From: Scilla litardierei
Lineage: Eukaryota; Streptophyta; Magnoliopsida; Asparagales; Asparagaceae
Length of the DNA: 64,000 nucleotides
Reading direction: 5' to 3'
Assembly (NCBI GenBank): GCA_030789695.1
Contig: CM061141.1
Span: 323,749,938 to 323,813,937 of the forward strand
In this document: piece after piece, positions 43,223 to 55,302 of the stretch
Layout: each line of letters opens with the position of its first letter
Numbering within the stretch: the first letter of the stretch is position 1
Notes under the pieces: model-generated
Seen by the model: the letters and a program-made list of their open reading frames with translations, nothing else
Told to the model about the DNA's origin: nothing
The model's database searches: none
Program-made: the position numbers and the translations under genes

Positions 43223-43776
43223 TCAACATGAAGCCTCTGGGCCTGGCCTCTTTCCAGTATCGACACCCCCAAGTTCAGAAATGGGATTTCTGTTAACATA
43301 AGCAAAGGGGGTTGGGTACTCAGGCCCATGCTGGCCTAGGTCACTGAAAGCCTTGAAGGAAAGCCAGAAAACGCACGGGGCGACCGCACAACCCATTGCC
43401 GTCCCAATCACTTGGCTGATAAATAGGGATCTTGGTCCAGAGAGGCCAGAGTGAGGTAGCCAGTCTTAAAGTCCTGGGTGATGCAGTCGAGATGATGCTC
43501 ATTATGACACCACATGCGACGAGGCCCGCAAGGATGCCGACGTCAATGGCCCCTGCCCAAGCCCCAATGGTGCAGATCGCAAGCATTTGAGCTAGTGAAA
43601 ATGTCCAAGGAGGCACCGAGATTGACGATGGAGATTACAGCTGCGGCAACGTAATCCAAGCAGGCACCAAGATTCAGGATCTGATCTTTGGGCATAACCT
43701 CAGCCCTGTGCTTGTCATCAAAGGAAATGTCCTCAGTGGTGGCATCCGGTTGCCCATCGTCCGGGGCAGGAAGCAT
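43223..43776 (-). pseudogene. Captured Yellow-Stripe-Like (YSL, OPT family) transporter fragment
   Basis: Minus-strand pieces match plant YSL metal-nicotianamine transporters in order: DDGQPDATTEDISFDDKHRAE, PKDQI and [10 protein letters not shown]; then (after loss of a middle section) [31 protein letters not shown]; then in another frame [13 protein letters not shown] and [39 protein letters not shown] proteins carry Fe(II)/Zn/Cu-nicotianamine complexes across membranes and have ~670 residues; only ~190 near the C-terminus are here. Frameshifts near 43,510 and 43,405 and an internal deletion near 43,640 make it non-functional. No introns separate the pieces, compatible with capture as RNA. 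There is no gag or pol around it, so C seems to have copied a host gene piece. Confidence 0.85.
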
Positions 43777-46010
43777 GCCACTGGCCTTCGTCTCGTACTA
43801 CAGGGAGCCCAGCCAGCTCAGCATGGAGGTCCAGACGCTCGGATAGAACTCGGGCCCGGGGTTGGAGTTTGGCTACCTGTTGGCACTTGGCAGCACGACG
43901 GAAGCCCCTCGGATGCTCGACAGGGAGAGCTCGGCACTGTCGGAATGACGATCCTTCTGTGTCCTTGAGTGGCTTGATGCGAGCTGAGGAAGGGATCCTT
44001 GAGCATCTTCTGGCATCGCTCCTCGGCCTCCTTGCAGATCTTGAGGTAGTCCCTCAAGGAGGGCCCCCGTGTCGGGATGAAGTCGTCACAATTGTACTCG
44101 AAGCTTTGTGCAAGGCGGCTTCTCCCACCGTTCAGCCCCTCGGGCCTTACGTGCAACTGGTCCTCCTTGCTTTTGAACCTTATGTTGAACATTATCAGGT
44201 ACATGTTACTGTACATCATCCGCTTGCGCAACCGGACACCGTCGAGTCTCCTCCTGATCGGGCCCAAGGCTTCGGTCCTTCCTGCGCTCAGCATATTAAC
44301 CATCGTCGCCGATTTCGATTGAGTTTCGACGGAGCTCGGTGAAGCTCGAATGTTCCTCAGAAGCTCGGGTCGTTTATCGATAAGGTTGATTGAGGGGGTG
44401 GAATGCGTAAACAGATTAAGGAAAATCGAATAATGGGTGTCAAAGATCTTCCCGGTTTCAAATCATTTGAACATGTATATCTATTAAAAATCCAAGAAAA
44501 AGGCCATACCCATGGGAGGCAGCTGGGATCGGGTACCGACGATGTCGGTCGAGGCGTGGTGAGTTCGCACGACCCATAGCAGCTCGAATCGACGCCCAGG
44601 AGATCCTGGTCAACCCTTGCCACGCTTGAGACAAAAAGAAAGGCTCCGGTGGGGGCTTGGAAGCTTGGGCGGACCTTGCGCTAGGAGATCGGATCTCAGC
44701 TCGCTCACTGCGGTGGCTAGTCAGGGCCCGCAGCTTGGCGTGACTCTCAGCGGGAGCTCGGCACCATGGACTGCAGGATTTTGGCTAGAACGAACACGTA
44801 AAGGGACCCAGTTGTTGCACATAGAGAGCTCGACAATAGGAGTTTCCTAAGAAGTGTAGGTTCCTCTGCCGCAATCACTGAGCAGGAGCTCTTCGAGGAA
44901 GGCCGAGTAGTCGCCTTTTAGAAGAAAACCCATGGTCGAAATTGATGACAACAGGACTCAGAAGAGTCGAGCCTGAAATCAATGAGATCCACCCTGGAGA
45001 CGCAGGAAGAAACCATTGTCGTGGTTGAGGAGAGGGGAAGCATCAGATCTGGATCGCATCAGCAGCAGAGGGATCAGATCGCGCTGGATTTGGGACCGAA
45101 CATGACGAGCACCGGAAGGTCCCCAAGTTCGGCAAAGGAGCGGTAGACGGGTAGGCGAACGAGGCGGATGGTGAAGCCCTCGTCACCGGAGACGGGGCTA
45201 ATCGGAAGCAGCTCGATCAGGGGTTAGCTCGGCAGGGAGGAGTTTCAACAGAGGAGCTATTTGACAGGCAATCCCAGTGATGCCAATGCCTTCGCAAGCG
45301 AGGGTCTGCCATAGATCTGAGGTAAACTTGCTCGTGAGATCTTCATCCTCTCAGCAAGGAGAACGAGACTCATGCCAGCATCGCCATGGTAGACGCCCTC
45401 CTGTCTTTCCTATCTGTTGAAGGAGGCGCCGAGGTTGACGAAACTCCCCAAGCCCCTCAGATCCGGTGAGCCAGACCTCAGATCTGGAGACGGGCATGAT
45501 CCGAGGGGAGCTTGTCGTGCCGAAGGCACTTGCTCGACGATCGACGACAGAACGGTAGCCACCATCAGTCGGTCGGTGGGTGACGCCCAATTCAGAGGAC
45601 TCAGATCCGGTAGCAGAATCAGCGACGTCAACGAATCCGGGCCCTTGGAACCAGGAGGAGGCGGCGATCCGTGATGCTGACGGCGGTGACCAAAGATGCT
45701 GACACTCGCGATCAGAGATGCCGATGCAGTTGATCACGAAGGAGAGGTCGGCCACAGCATGTGGCGAGATTAATGAGCCGCACATCGGGGTGATCTAGGG
45801 GGTCGACCGGATAGGAATAGTTGGAGTCGGCCGGGAGCAGGCGAAGGAGGATGGCCATGGTGGGCGTCGACGCCGGTGGGAGCTCGATCTAGGTCGGCGG
45901 CTCACGCTTTGACAGTGAGGGGCCGATCGGCAGATCTCCGGTTGGATTTGTCGAGTTAAAGATCGGCAGATCTCCAGGCGGCTCACTCTGAGGGGCTACG
46001 CCCTTGTTTC
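43777..46010. other. C internal region beyond the YSL piece, no identified gene
   Basis: A 161-codon minus frame (43,818-44,303) includes PSLRDYLKICKEAEERCQK, coiled-coil-like but of no family I know. The 45,350-45,990 section is GC-rich and leader-like. It is interrupted at 46,011 by the TTA target of H2. Confidence 0.45.
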
Positions 46011-46013
46011 TTA

Positions 46014-46027
46014 GGGCCTGTTCTTTT
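46014..46027 (+). repeat. H2 left terminal inverted repeat
   Basis: GGGCCTGTTCTTTT; differs from the right end at one of 14 positions. Confidence 0.85.
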
Positions 46028-46770
46028 AGGTTGAAATGCTTTGTTAGTTGAAGTGATGAATAGTGTTGATAAGGTAGAGTATTGTGTTTTTTTTGGATGA
46101 AAGTGTGTTGTGAATGAGGATGTTGAAATTGTGTGTGGGCCCCACAGAACTTTATTGTGTTTTTTTGTGTTGAAGGTTGTTGTGAAAGTTGTTGTGAAAG
46201 TTGGAGGGTGAAAGTTGTGGGTGGGATGTGGTAAGAATAGGGGAACAATGAACCCCCTAACAGTTGTGAATGGAATTGATATAAAAACCAAATATTCGTC
46301 TGTAACAAATATAAAAGAACAATATCCCTCCTTGCAATATGACAAACTAAGTAAAATTTCCCAAATAATAAACACGGATTATTTTGACATGGCCGTAATC
46401 TCTATGTCACCATCAATAAATAAGTAAGAAAAAATCACATAAAAGAATGATATTGTGATGCGTAAACCCAAAAAACATCAGCAACATATATATACCGTAA
46501 AGTGAACCAAAAAGTCGTCCAAATACAAACCACCTCAAAATACAACCCTCGAGCACGACATCAAAGACACAAAGGTACATCTCCACAACAACATCATGAT
46601 CCCACAAATTATCCATAACAGTGTTTAACCTCACATCAACGCCTACTGTTATACAAACAGTGGTAAACAGTGGTAAACAGCAATTACTAGATCCCAACGC
46701 TAAACAAACATACCTAAAAACCCCATCATCCACAAGCTGTTACAACAAATAATCCATAACAGTTTTTACA
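46028..46770. other. H2 left subterminal region and 3' side of the GRF gene
   Basis: A GT/A-rich stretch with GTTGTGAAAGTTG repeats (46,180-46,220) is followed by AT-rich DNA. No gene. It probably includes the GRF polyadenylation region. Confidence 0.5.
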
Positions 46771-47250
46771 TCAACGGCCATTGTTATACATCAAAAGTAC
46801 ATAACAACCTAGTACAACTAAGAGAGATAGCAGTCCGGCCTTAATGGAACGATAATCGGATACGATGCTCTCCAGCTGCCCAGTGGTCCTCTCAAGTAGT
46901 CCGACAACAGTATCCAGCCGGCCCTCCATCTCTAACAGCCTACGCTCGGCAAAAGCGGGCGTCGAACTTGCAGTAGTGGGCAGTCGGTCAAGCTCGTCCA
47001 TGTAATGCATGATAACCAGTCTGGATAACTCAGGGTGGGGGGGATCCTTCCATAAGAAGAAGGGGCAGCGAGTCTCTCGAGACGTACAACTCCAAAATCT
47101 ACGCCCAGGGTTTGCTCGTGTCCATGACGTCCTCCTCGGGACCTGATTCCCACAATAGCATTTCTTGCTGTCCTCGTAATCGGCATCAAATTCGCCATGG
47201 GTCGCATCTCTCTGTCGAGATCGACAAGAGGAGCTAGACTGTTGACTCAT
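46771..47250 (-). CDS. GRF-type zinc-finger protein with C-terminal membrane anchor (H2)
   Basis: 159 residues from the ATG at 47,250, which follows a 3' splice site (TTTTTTTGCTTGCCAG). A longer frame upstream is intron. The GRF finger spans residues 31-69: C31-Y-C33-G, RRTSWTRANPGRRFWSC (C55), C62 and FFLWKD. Then come acidic and helical sections (EMEGRLDTVVGLLERT) and a hydrophobic helix at ~138-154 (GLLSLLVVLGCYVLL). It is collinear with H1's protein without a single gap, with all four cysteines at identical positions although about half the residues differ, a pattern that suggests selection. The leader carries the same GTAG|GTACGC donor near 47,340. A single-stranded-DNA-binding, membrane-tethered helper of transposition is a hypothesis only. 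Confidence 0.85.
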   Translation of the reverse strand: MSQQSSSSCRSRQRDATHGEFDADYEDSKKCYCGNQVPRRTSWTRANPGRRFWSCTSRETRCPFFLWKDPPHPELSRLVIMHYMDELDRLPTTASSTPAFAERRLLEMEGRLDTVVGLLERTTGQLESIVSDYRSIKAGLLSLLVVLGCYVLLMYNNGR

Positions 47251-50200
47251 ATGTACCTGGCAAGCAAAAAAATTCCACATTAACATATAAAATTTTGCAT
47301 ATAAAAAGTGATAAATTGAAATGAAAGACGAATAAGCGTACCTACGATTTTGTATTGAGCATTGGCATGGAAGGGTGGGGGCAGCGTTCAGAGCTTAGAA
47401 CGAACAGTCCAAAAAAAGATCATATCATAATAGAAGAGGATTGGCAATGGAAGAATGCATATTTAAGATAACCGTAAAAGTAATTCAACCCCCAAAAAAT
47501 ACAACGAAACCAAACACTTGGATTAAAAACATGCAGGAAGCTTATTGCGGACTTTCATATACTTTACAAATCAGTACCCTCAGATTATAATTATCCATAT
47601 CCCCATTAGGTTGCATGGCAATGGCTCCTTCATTTTCTACCCAGAACTCAGAACTCATAAGATAAATTTGCTTGCGTACACATTACTGATGGACTGCAGC
47701 TTGATGCTACCTCGCCACATCAGCTGGATTTCAATATGATGCCCTCAGATAATTTATTTGTACATGTCAACTTCTAGTTGCTTGCAACTGGTTCCTACAC
47801 TATCTTCCCAGTATTTATTTGTATATGTAGGATCCTAATTGCAAGCCCTCAAAGAAGAATTTCAGTTCAAGGAGCCACATTCTCATCATTGGGCAAAGCC
47901 AATACACCAAGGAAACCCCAACATATCCACAGTAGCAATGAAGGATCCTAATTGCCTGCCATCCATATTTACGGATACCCATTGTTACACATAATCATCA
48001 TTGGGCTACTCCAACCAAAGGCAAAAAAATTTAAATATCAGTGAAGCATTTTATAAAAAGCCATTATCAGGCATATCCTGTGCTTGTATGCCTCATCACA
48101 ATGAAAGAACCAAATGACAAATAAAAGCATCAGGAAATCTACAGCAGGGAAGATCAAATGAAACAGCAGGGAAGAGCATCTAGCTCCAGCAATGAAGAGC
48201 ATATAGATCCATGTGCTTGCATTCTTCAGCACAATGACAAACACAGTGACAGATAAAAACTGAATGCATGCCAGATACAGGACAACCTCAGAGCATATAG
48301 CATATAGAAGGCACACAAGAGGACAATGACACACTCAAACCAATTGCAATTCTGTGTACCCATGTGAGCCTACAGCTGAATGGGTATATCAATCCCCAGG
48401 TTCTTAACATAGTAACCAATGTATAATAATGTGGACATTAGGATTTTCATTAGGATTTTCAGTAGGACTTGACAATATTTTAATTAGGATTTTCATTAGG
48501 ATTATCATCCCCCAGGTTCTTCCCTAGGTTCTTCACATAGTAAACAATAGTAAACGAAATAAAACAATGTGGACAGTAGGATCTTCACATAGTAAACAAT
48601 GTATAACAATGTATAACAATGACAAACCCATGTGAGCCCACAGCTGACTGCTAGCATTAGGTCTTTCATTCATACAGATCAGTAGCAAGGAAACAATTGT
48701 TAAAACCCATTTCTGGAGAAAGAGCAAGAGAAACTCCACTTTCTAGCAAAACTCCAATTTCCAGCAAATAGCATATATCAAAGAGCAAAGAGCATATAGC
48801 AAAGATCAAGCACGTAAAATTTGGCCCTCAGATAATATATCCAATCAAATCCACTTCTGGTTGCTTGCAAAATCCATCAATTATTTCCCAATGCAAGAAT
48901 GGAACCCAACCAAGCAATCAGATATGACCAAGCTTAAACCAAATTGTCATCATTGGGCAAAGCCCTCCAAATTGAAGTAAGGATTCTCATTGCAAGCCCT
49001 CCTAGAAGATGTTCAGTTCAAGGGGCCATAGTAGCATCATTGGGCAGCATCACAAAAATTATATCCAATCTCAGCAATATCAAAGAACAAGGACACACAG
49101 AGAATTGCAGGCAAATGAGCAGGTAAGGAGGAAAGTTCAAGTCCAATTTCAGGCAAATGAGAAAATATATGTGACACACACAGAAAATTGAAGGCAAATG
49201 AGCAGGCAAGGAGGATAGATATGAGTGATGCATTTTATTAAAAAGCCATTATTCAGATATGAGGATGAGTAAATATTGTCATCATTGGGCAAAGCCCTCC
49301 AAGAAGAAGTTAGGATTATCAGCATTGGGAAGTTAGGAAACTATTTGCAAGCCCTCCTAGAAGAAGTTCAGTGTGTGGGTACACAGTATCATCATTGGGC
49401 AAAAAAAATTCCAAAAAAATTCCCTTCCTCATATTTCATGCAACAGCAGGCCAATTACAGATACATAAGTCCAATTTCAGCAAGAGCCATGACCAAGCTG
49501 CCAGACAAAGATTATTTCAGGCAAATGAGAATGCCAGCAGGCCAGCACATCCACTTCACCATAGAAACCCCATTGAAACACCAAAAAATGGTCAACATAA
49601 CATCCCAAGCATTCCAGCATTCCAGCATTCCATAACAAATCCAAAAAAATTTTATTAAACCCACTTCTGGAGCAAGAGCAGGTAAGCCTCCAGTATCTAC
49701 CAATTCATAACTCTCAACAATGTATAACAATGTGGACAAATCATAACTCTCAACACACAGCTTGGCCAATGATTAACAATGCATATCAGCCCTCAACAAT
49801 GTAGAACAATGTGGAGAAATGTGGACAGATCAGTAGCAAGCCTGATATGGGAGTGCATGTTGAAGTTACAACATTGTGCATGTTGAAGGGATGAAAATTA
49901 CATGACAACAGGAATAGAACCAGAATCAATACGACAACAACAGATAGCGTGCATGTTGAAGTTGGCTATGTATGTACTTGATGATTCTGATATGCAAAAG
50001 GATACAACATTGTAATTTACCTTATAACTTGTACATGTAATGAGATGGCAGGAAAAATGAAGAACTACATATCATATATCATTCCATCATATACGACACA
50101 CTCAGATCATATATCATATAGCAGGCCAACAACAGGACAATGTCACCCACAAACATTGCATACCACATGAAAGCATGATACAAAAATTAAATACAGGAAT

Positions 50201-50466
50201 GACACTCTCAAACAACAAAATGAGTGTTAATTTCTGCAGCTCAAGTTTGATACTCACTTCATCCACCTACTAATACGTAATATTACCTCCTAATAGCCTA
50301 CTAATAACCTACTAATATCAAATTTCCCATAGTCTTCATCCACATATACATCACAGACATCCATCAAATAACCTACCGATCTCACAACAAACATACATCT
50401 TATCCAAAATTACATATTCCCATCAGTCACAACAAACATACATCCTGCTTCACCCCAACCATTAAA
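47251..50466. other. H2 spacer between the GRF and Myb-like genes (3.2 kb)
   Basis: No coding region. It contains the GRF leader intron (to ~47,345) and dispersed modules of TTGCAAGCCCTC...GAAGAA.TTCAGT followed by CATCATTGGGC(AAAGCC) at ~47,838-47,900, 48,948-49,045 and 49,280-49,400, plus repeats such as ACAATGTATAACAATG (48,600 and 49,720). It probably holds the promoter of the GRF gene. Confidence 0.6.
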
Positions 50467-51936
50467 TCACATATTCCAATCATTGTCATCGTCCCCATCG
50501 TCACCGGCCGCATCCCTAGCCCGCTGCATCTCTACAACCTTAGATTGCACGTAGCGCTTCCTTGCCTCATCGGTCCAATTTACAAATCTACGACCGTTTT
50601 TCTCATTGTCGCTGAGTTGCATATACAACTTATCCAAAATTTCTGGTGGATACTCAGTCATTGCATACAACTGCTGCGATAGAAGAGCAAGAGTGTTCGG
50701 GTAGGCACGCTCTATGGCTAATGCGACATGTCTGACATTGTCAACCATTTCCTTCAAGAGGTTTGGTTCGTCCCTCAATGCCCGACGACGCATTTTCTTT
50801 TGTCCAACGACGGGGGGGATTGCATGGCTTGTCCCTGCCTGCGATGGCCCCGTCGACGTCGGAGTGGGGATGTCCGCATAAGCCTCATAGTCGGTTGATG
50901 CTTGTGAGTAGTTTGGGGGACTAACATGCTCACCATGACTCTCAGTATCGGGGACTCCAAAATCGTTGTAAACAAGCTGGCGATGGTCACCCTTCGCCGC
51001 ATCGTCGCCTATAATCAGCTTCAGATCGTCCAGCCACGGTATGGGTTTGTTCACATAGTCCTTCAATCTATGGTTTGCCTTCATAAATAAAGAGCAAACA
51101 TTGCATATCATACTAAAATTACGTCAGCCAACTTTAATTTCATATATGGATAGTGGAGAAGTTAATACCGCGGCCCATGTGGCATATGTCTCTGGGTCGA
51201 GGACAATCATCTGAAGCTGCGATGACCAACCGGCCCCACTTAGCTCCAAGCACTTATTCACATCCTTCAGACGCCCTTGAAGCCCTTTCATATGATTTTT
51301 TACATTCACCCAACTGTAATCAGTGCCAAACTTTTTGTTTATATGGATGGCTGCAGCGGTGAAGGCCGAATTCTTGAAGGTCTTGTCTGCTCGTAGGCCT
51401 TGACGAGCTTGGGAGGCAAGGAATGGAATTAGTTCAATGTCATGCTCAAGCATCCACACTTTATTTGCCAGCCCCTTCTTTGATGGTTGCTTGCCTTTCT
51501 TCCTTGGACTTGACACAGAATCATCTATGCCTTCATCCCTCCTTCCAGACTTTCTCAAAGTGTCACTCCCACCAGTTGTGGCATGCCCACTTGGTGGTGA
51601 AGGCATGGCAAACGGAGTATTTGATGCTTGGCCTCCATAGGGGGGTATAGGCCCCCCACCTTGGAGCATTTGCATGTACCCCGGTGGTTGTGGCATGTGC
51701 ATGGGCAACGGCAAGCTATACGCAGGGTACTGTTGAAATGGAAGGGGAGAACCACCACCTTGGTAGCTAGCCGGTGGCATTTGATACTCACTTGGCCGAC
51801 GCGGCATTGGCCTACCAAGTAAAGGATCATGCCGCCTTGCTTCCTCGGACCACTGTGTATAGTAAGCCGGGTCGTAATATGGATGCGTAGGAGGCATAGG
51901 ATCACTCCCCTGCCCTTCATGCGATGACCCATCCAT
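50467..51936 (-). CDS. Myb/SANT-like DNA-binding protein of H2 (two exons)
   Basis: Exon 1 is 51,936-51,169 (256 codons) and exon 2 is 51,078-50,467; the intron has a GCG|GTATTA donor and an ATGAAG|GC acceptor, phase 0, giving 459 residues. The N-terminal half is Pro/Gly/Met-rich and disordered; a basic patch (SPRKKGKQPSKK) may be a nuclear signal. Residues ~158-256 plus the start of exon 2 form the Myb/SANT-like fold (HDIELIPFLASQ, FGTDYSWVNVKNHMKGLQ, ATWAA|A, IPWLDDLKLIIGDDAA). Known PIF/Harbinger elements need such a partner to bring transposase to the nucleus and the element ends; that role is assumed here. The start was chosen behind a TTTGTAG acceptor, so a 5' UTR intron is likely. It lies 270 bp downstream of the transposase, in the same orientation. 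Confidence 0.85.
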
Positions 51937-52208
51937 GCCTACAAAATTATTATTTCCACAATAACAGAATATTTGAAACATTGACATGTACACACAAATA
52001 TTTATTGAAAAAACATCATCTAACATACTACTGTCACCCACCCATATCATCACACTCCACCTCATTAGAAATAAATTAAACAAATAAAAGCATTATAGTG
52101 TCAACACAGCTCATGCATTCACTAACATATCAAACATCCATAATCCTACTGTTATACAAATCATTCAAAGTAACATAATTCCCTAAAATTATTCAGTACA
52201 CACTTCCA

Positions 52209-53631
52209 TCATAGCCCACGTTCGGTAGTGTTTCCATTGTTATGCAGGTTACAGTAGTCCACCCACATGTCCCACGCTATCTGTTCCCTTCGACTTTTCC
52301 ACTGATCCCTTTGGGAAGTCTGTTCACGTAAGGGCAGCTGTTGGGAAAGATCCATAATCGAGTCATCCGCCTCATCCATCACATCCCCATCCTCATCAAT
52401 CTCATCTACATCCTCAAGTAAATGTGGGTCATGAGGATCGGCAATCTGTATATAATTATGCAACACTGTGCAAGCAAGGACGGTTTCGACCTGAGATTTG
52501 AATGGATAATGAGGCTTTGCCGTCAAAATTTTAAACTTGTTCTTTAGAATGCCAAATGTTGACTCGATCTTTGTTCTTAATGAAGAATGCCTTAGGTTGA
52601 ATAGCTCTTTGCGATTTCTAGGCACTCTATCAGTATGGTCCTTCAGATGATATCTAACGCCTCTGTATGGAGATATGAAACCAGGCATTGTTGTATATCC
52701 AGCATCGCATAAATAATATTTACCTACAAGCGAAAAATAAAACCCTATTTATTTTCACATGATTTCATACTTAAGTAAAAAAGATATCATAGGTAGATTT
52801 TGCATATTACCCTCATACACGCGCAGCCCTTGGGGTGGGGGTAATGACAACGCATCTTTAAGGACCGTGAAATCATTCGCAGATCCTTCCCACCCGGCCA
52901 TTACGTAGGTGAATCTTTTATTAGGTGTTACAGCTGCAAGCACATTTTGTGTAACCCCTTTACGTCCTCTAAATCGTGGTACGAGTTTGGCAGGCAACAT
53001 GGCATCGATGTGGGTTCCATCGATCATACCAATGCAATCCTACACCGTAAACATTAAAGGTCACTTTATCCATAACCATACATCATCTAACGCCAAAGCC
53101 AGATATTCATTAAAAACTGACCTTGAAATACGGGAACCAATTAGGATTATTAAGTATCTCTGCCGGTGTCTCATTAGCTGCTTGCTTCATGAACCTATCA
53201 CGAATGGTACATACTGCATACATTACTTTGTTAAAGTAATTGCTAACCGTCGCCCCGGCCCTTATAAAATCAACTTGCATCACTCTGTTTTTTGACTTGT
53301 GCCCAACGATGTGCAGAAACATTGCCAACTGCTCCTCGATTGACACATGTTTACTGTCTTTGAGACTACCGCCTTCTCGCATTAAAGTAGCAAGATTCAG
53401 AAAAGCCCCTCTCCTCATTCTTAAGTAGTGTAAACAACTACTTTCAGAACCATATAGAATTCGACGCATGTGTGATTTTCTATGTATATCACGCATAGAT
53501 GAAGGCTCCCTAGGTAGCTGGGGAGCCCTATCGTCATCGTATAACTCCTGGAATACGATGGTAAACATGACAGTAGCTGCGGCCGATGCACACAATGAAA
53601 GAACCGGACTTTCACCACTTTCCTCCATCAT
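52209..53631 (-). CDS. PIF/Harbinger DDE transposase of H2 (three exons)
   Basis: Exons 53,631-53,122, 53,039-52,811 and 52,723-52,209 join in frame (510+229+515 = 1,254 nt; 417 residues). Splice borders: TTTCAAG|GTCAGT, GTGTAG|GATTGC, GAGG|GTAATA, CTTGTAG|GTAAAT. The N-terminal part holds the helical HTH-like region (MRDIHRKSHMRRIL, SIEEQLAMFLHIVGHKSKNR). The catalytic triad is visible: D177 in IDGTHIDA, D253 in LCDAGYTTMPGF and E300 in KIESTFGILKNKF. No stops or frameshifts. The enzyme cuts at the terminal repeats and inserts at TTA/TAA. The C-terminal tail is acidic. It is the best candidate for an active enzyme in the window. Confidence 0.9.
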
Positions 53632-55093
53632 CCCCTTAATTCAATCAGACATATTTTCCATCACACTTTGTACAATGCATATACAGTTATAATATAATAG
53701 TGCAATTTACATATAAATGCTTCATAGATAGAAAAACCAATGTTCATGTGACAGCAAAAATTGTATACTAGCTACATGTAAACATAAGCCATCGACTTTA
53801 TAATTTTAACGCCAACATATTCATCCTCCACCAATCATTTCCAATCCGAATGAATCCGTAATTAATTGCCCTCAGATTAAGCTATTAATTTCCTTTGGTG
53901 GTTTCTTGACATACGTCAAGCATACCCTACCAAATTACCAACTCCCGAACATCTCAAATTACGCTGCACTTTCCTCATCATTGGGCTCGTTTAAGTAGGG
54001 TTCATATATTTACAAAATATTTCCCACAGTAGCTCCCGACTTTAACAACATATAGTACTTTGGCACCAGATACTATTTCTGTTATTGTAGCAAAATGCAG
54101 CATCGATTCCCGTCAAGCCAACATAATTTATTCCATCTCATCTATGAAACTTGATCAAAAATATATTTTGAATGCATTTCAAGCTTCATACAAGATAAAT
54201 CGTATACCGTCACATCTTTCACATCATCAACAAACACTTATTCAATCATTACCCCCGAGCCCTCCGTAGTGCAAAATAAATCCATCAATTTTTCCCCACT
54301 TTGTGTGTATCATCATTGGGCAACTAGTGCAATATAACCGACATAATTACGGATTCATTGGGATTGAAATTGCTTGGTGTACTGTAAGGCATCGTTCTTG
54401 CCTTCCCGTATGGGTTCTGGCAAATTATATTCACCACCCACAGGTTGCAAGAAATCATCAAATCCTTCTATAATCGTTCACCCAAGCATTTTCAGTTATA
54501 AAGCGAAGAAATCATCAAATAGTGCTTGTAATGAGAAGAGAGCTGTTATACCTCAGTGTTCAGAGATGAACGAGGAGAAAATATGTAGCGCAGTCCCAGA
54601 AATACCTCAGATCCAGTAGCTGATCAACCCTCAAACAACCCTGCAGCACAGCCAAAGCCTCGCCTTTCGTCCAACTCCCAACCCCAAAACCCTAGATTCA
54701 GCTTTACAGAGGCAAAGAAGCAGATCTCGCAACAATGGCTTCAGATCTAGCAAGAAACCCCCAAAAAACCCAACTTTTCCTCCGTTTAGGGTTGACAAAC
54801 CTCAAAAATTTCCGACCGTTGAAGGAGCCGTTGGGGTCGTGGGAGATGGAGAGGCTGCTGGGGCTGTGGAGATGGGTGATCGGAAGCACGAGGGACCCAC
54901 GTAAACGAGATTCACAGCTGCATTCGCCGGAAAAACCGGAGATTTCGCGGAGCTTCTTGTTGAAGCCACGGCGACGAGATCAGCAAGGAAAGCAGCGGGC
55001 GTAGGCGAACAGAAGTTGGGAAAGATAAGGGTGAAAGTGGGCTACAGTAGCCCAAATAGTGTAAAAGCCCAACTTTCACAGCCACTTAACCCC
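53632..55093. other. H2 right subterminal region, upstream of the transposase
   Basis: About 1.4 kb with two CATCATTGGGC motifs (53,976 and 54,311). A more GC-rich 54,600-55,010 looks like promoter/leader DNA; an 89-codon plus frame at 54,735-55,004 has no family features. Confidence 0.5.
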
Positions 55094-55107
55094 AAACGAA
55101 CAGGCCC
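55094..55107 (-). repeat. H2 right terminal inverted repeat, TSD TTA at 55,108-55,110
   Basis: The complement reads GGGCCTGTTCGTTT, 13 of 14 identical to the left end. Confidence 0.85.
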
Positions 55108-55110
55108 TTA

Positions 55111-55302
55111 TTCGAATGACAAAAGGGATCGTCCGGTGAATCCACTCCTGTAAGGCCCTCCCATCTAAAATGGAGAGATTTTTAGGGAAAAGGCTATGGT
55201 CCCTCCGTTGAACAGAAGAAAGTGTTCTTGATCAAAGGAACGAATTGTTGCCCATGTGGTTGACAGCGTGGGTGTTGATTCGTTCCCATAGACGGCGCCC
55301 GA
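55111..55302 (-). promoter_or_regulatory. C leader with primer-binding-site region (next to the 5' LTR)
   Basis: On the minus strand the LTR end ...CCGTAAACA is followed by TCGGGCGCCGTCTATGGGA, a primer-site sequence of the GGCGCCGTCTGTGGGA type. The remaining ~170 bp are untranslated leader, cut off by H2. Confidence 0.6.

Larger units (their letters stand above)
46014..55107 (-). mobile_element. PIF/Harbinger element H2, apparently complete (9,094 bp)
   Basis: Ends: GGGCCTGTTCTTTT at 46,014 and the complement of GGGCCTGTTCGTTTGGGG ending at 55,107, flanked by TTA at 46,011-46,013 and 55,108-55,110. It carries three minus-strand genes: transposase (52,209-53,631), Myb/SANT-like (50,467-51,936) and GRF finger (46,771-47,250). 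All three are open once introns are removed, so it is probably autonomous or only recently inactive. It lies inside retrotransposon C. Confidence 0.9.

Noticed and set aside
51153..51822. Plus-strand frames opposite the H2 Myb-like exon 1
   Set aside because: Antisense shadows of the Pro-rich coding exon.
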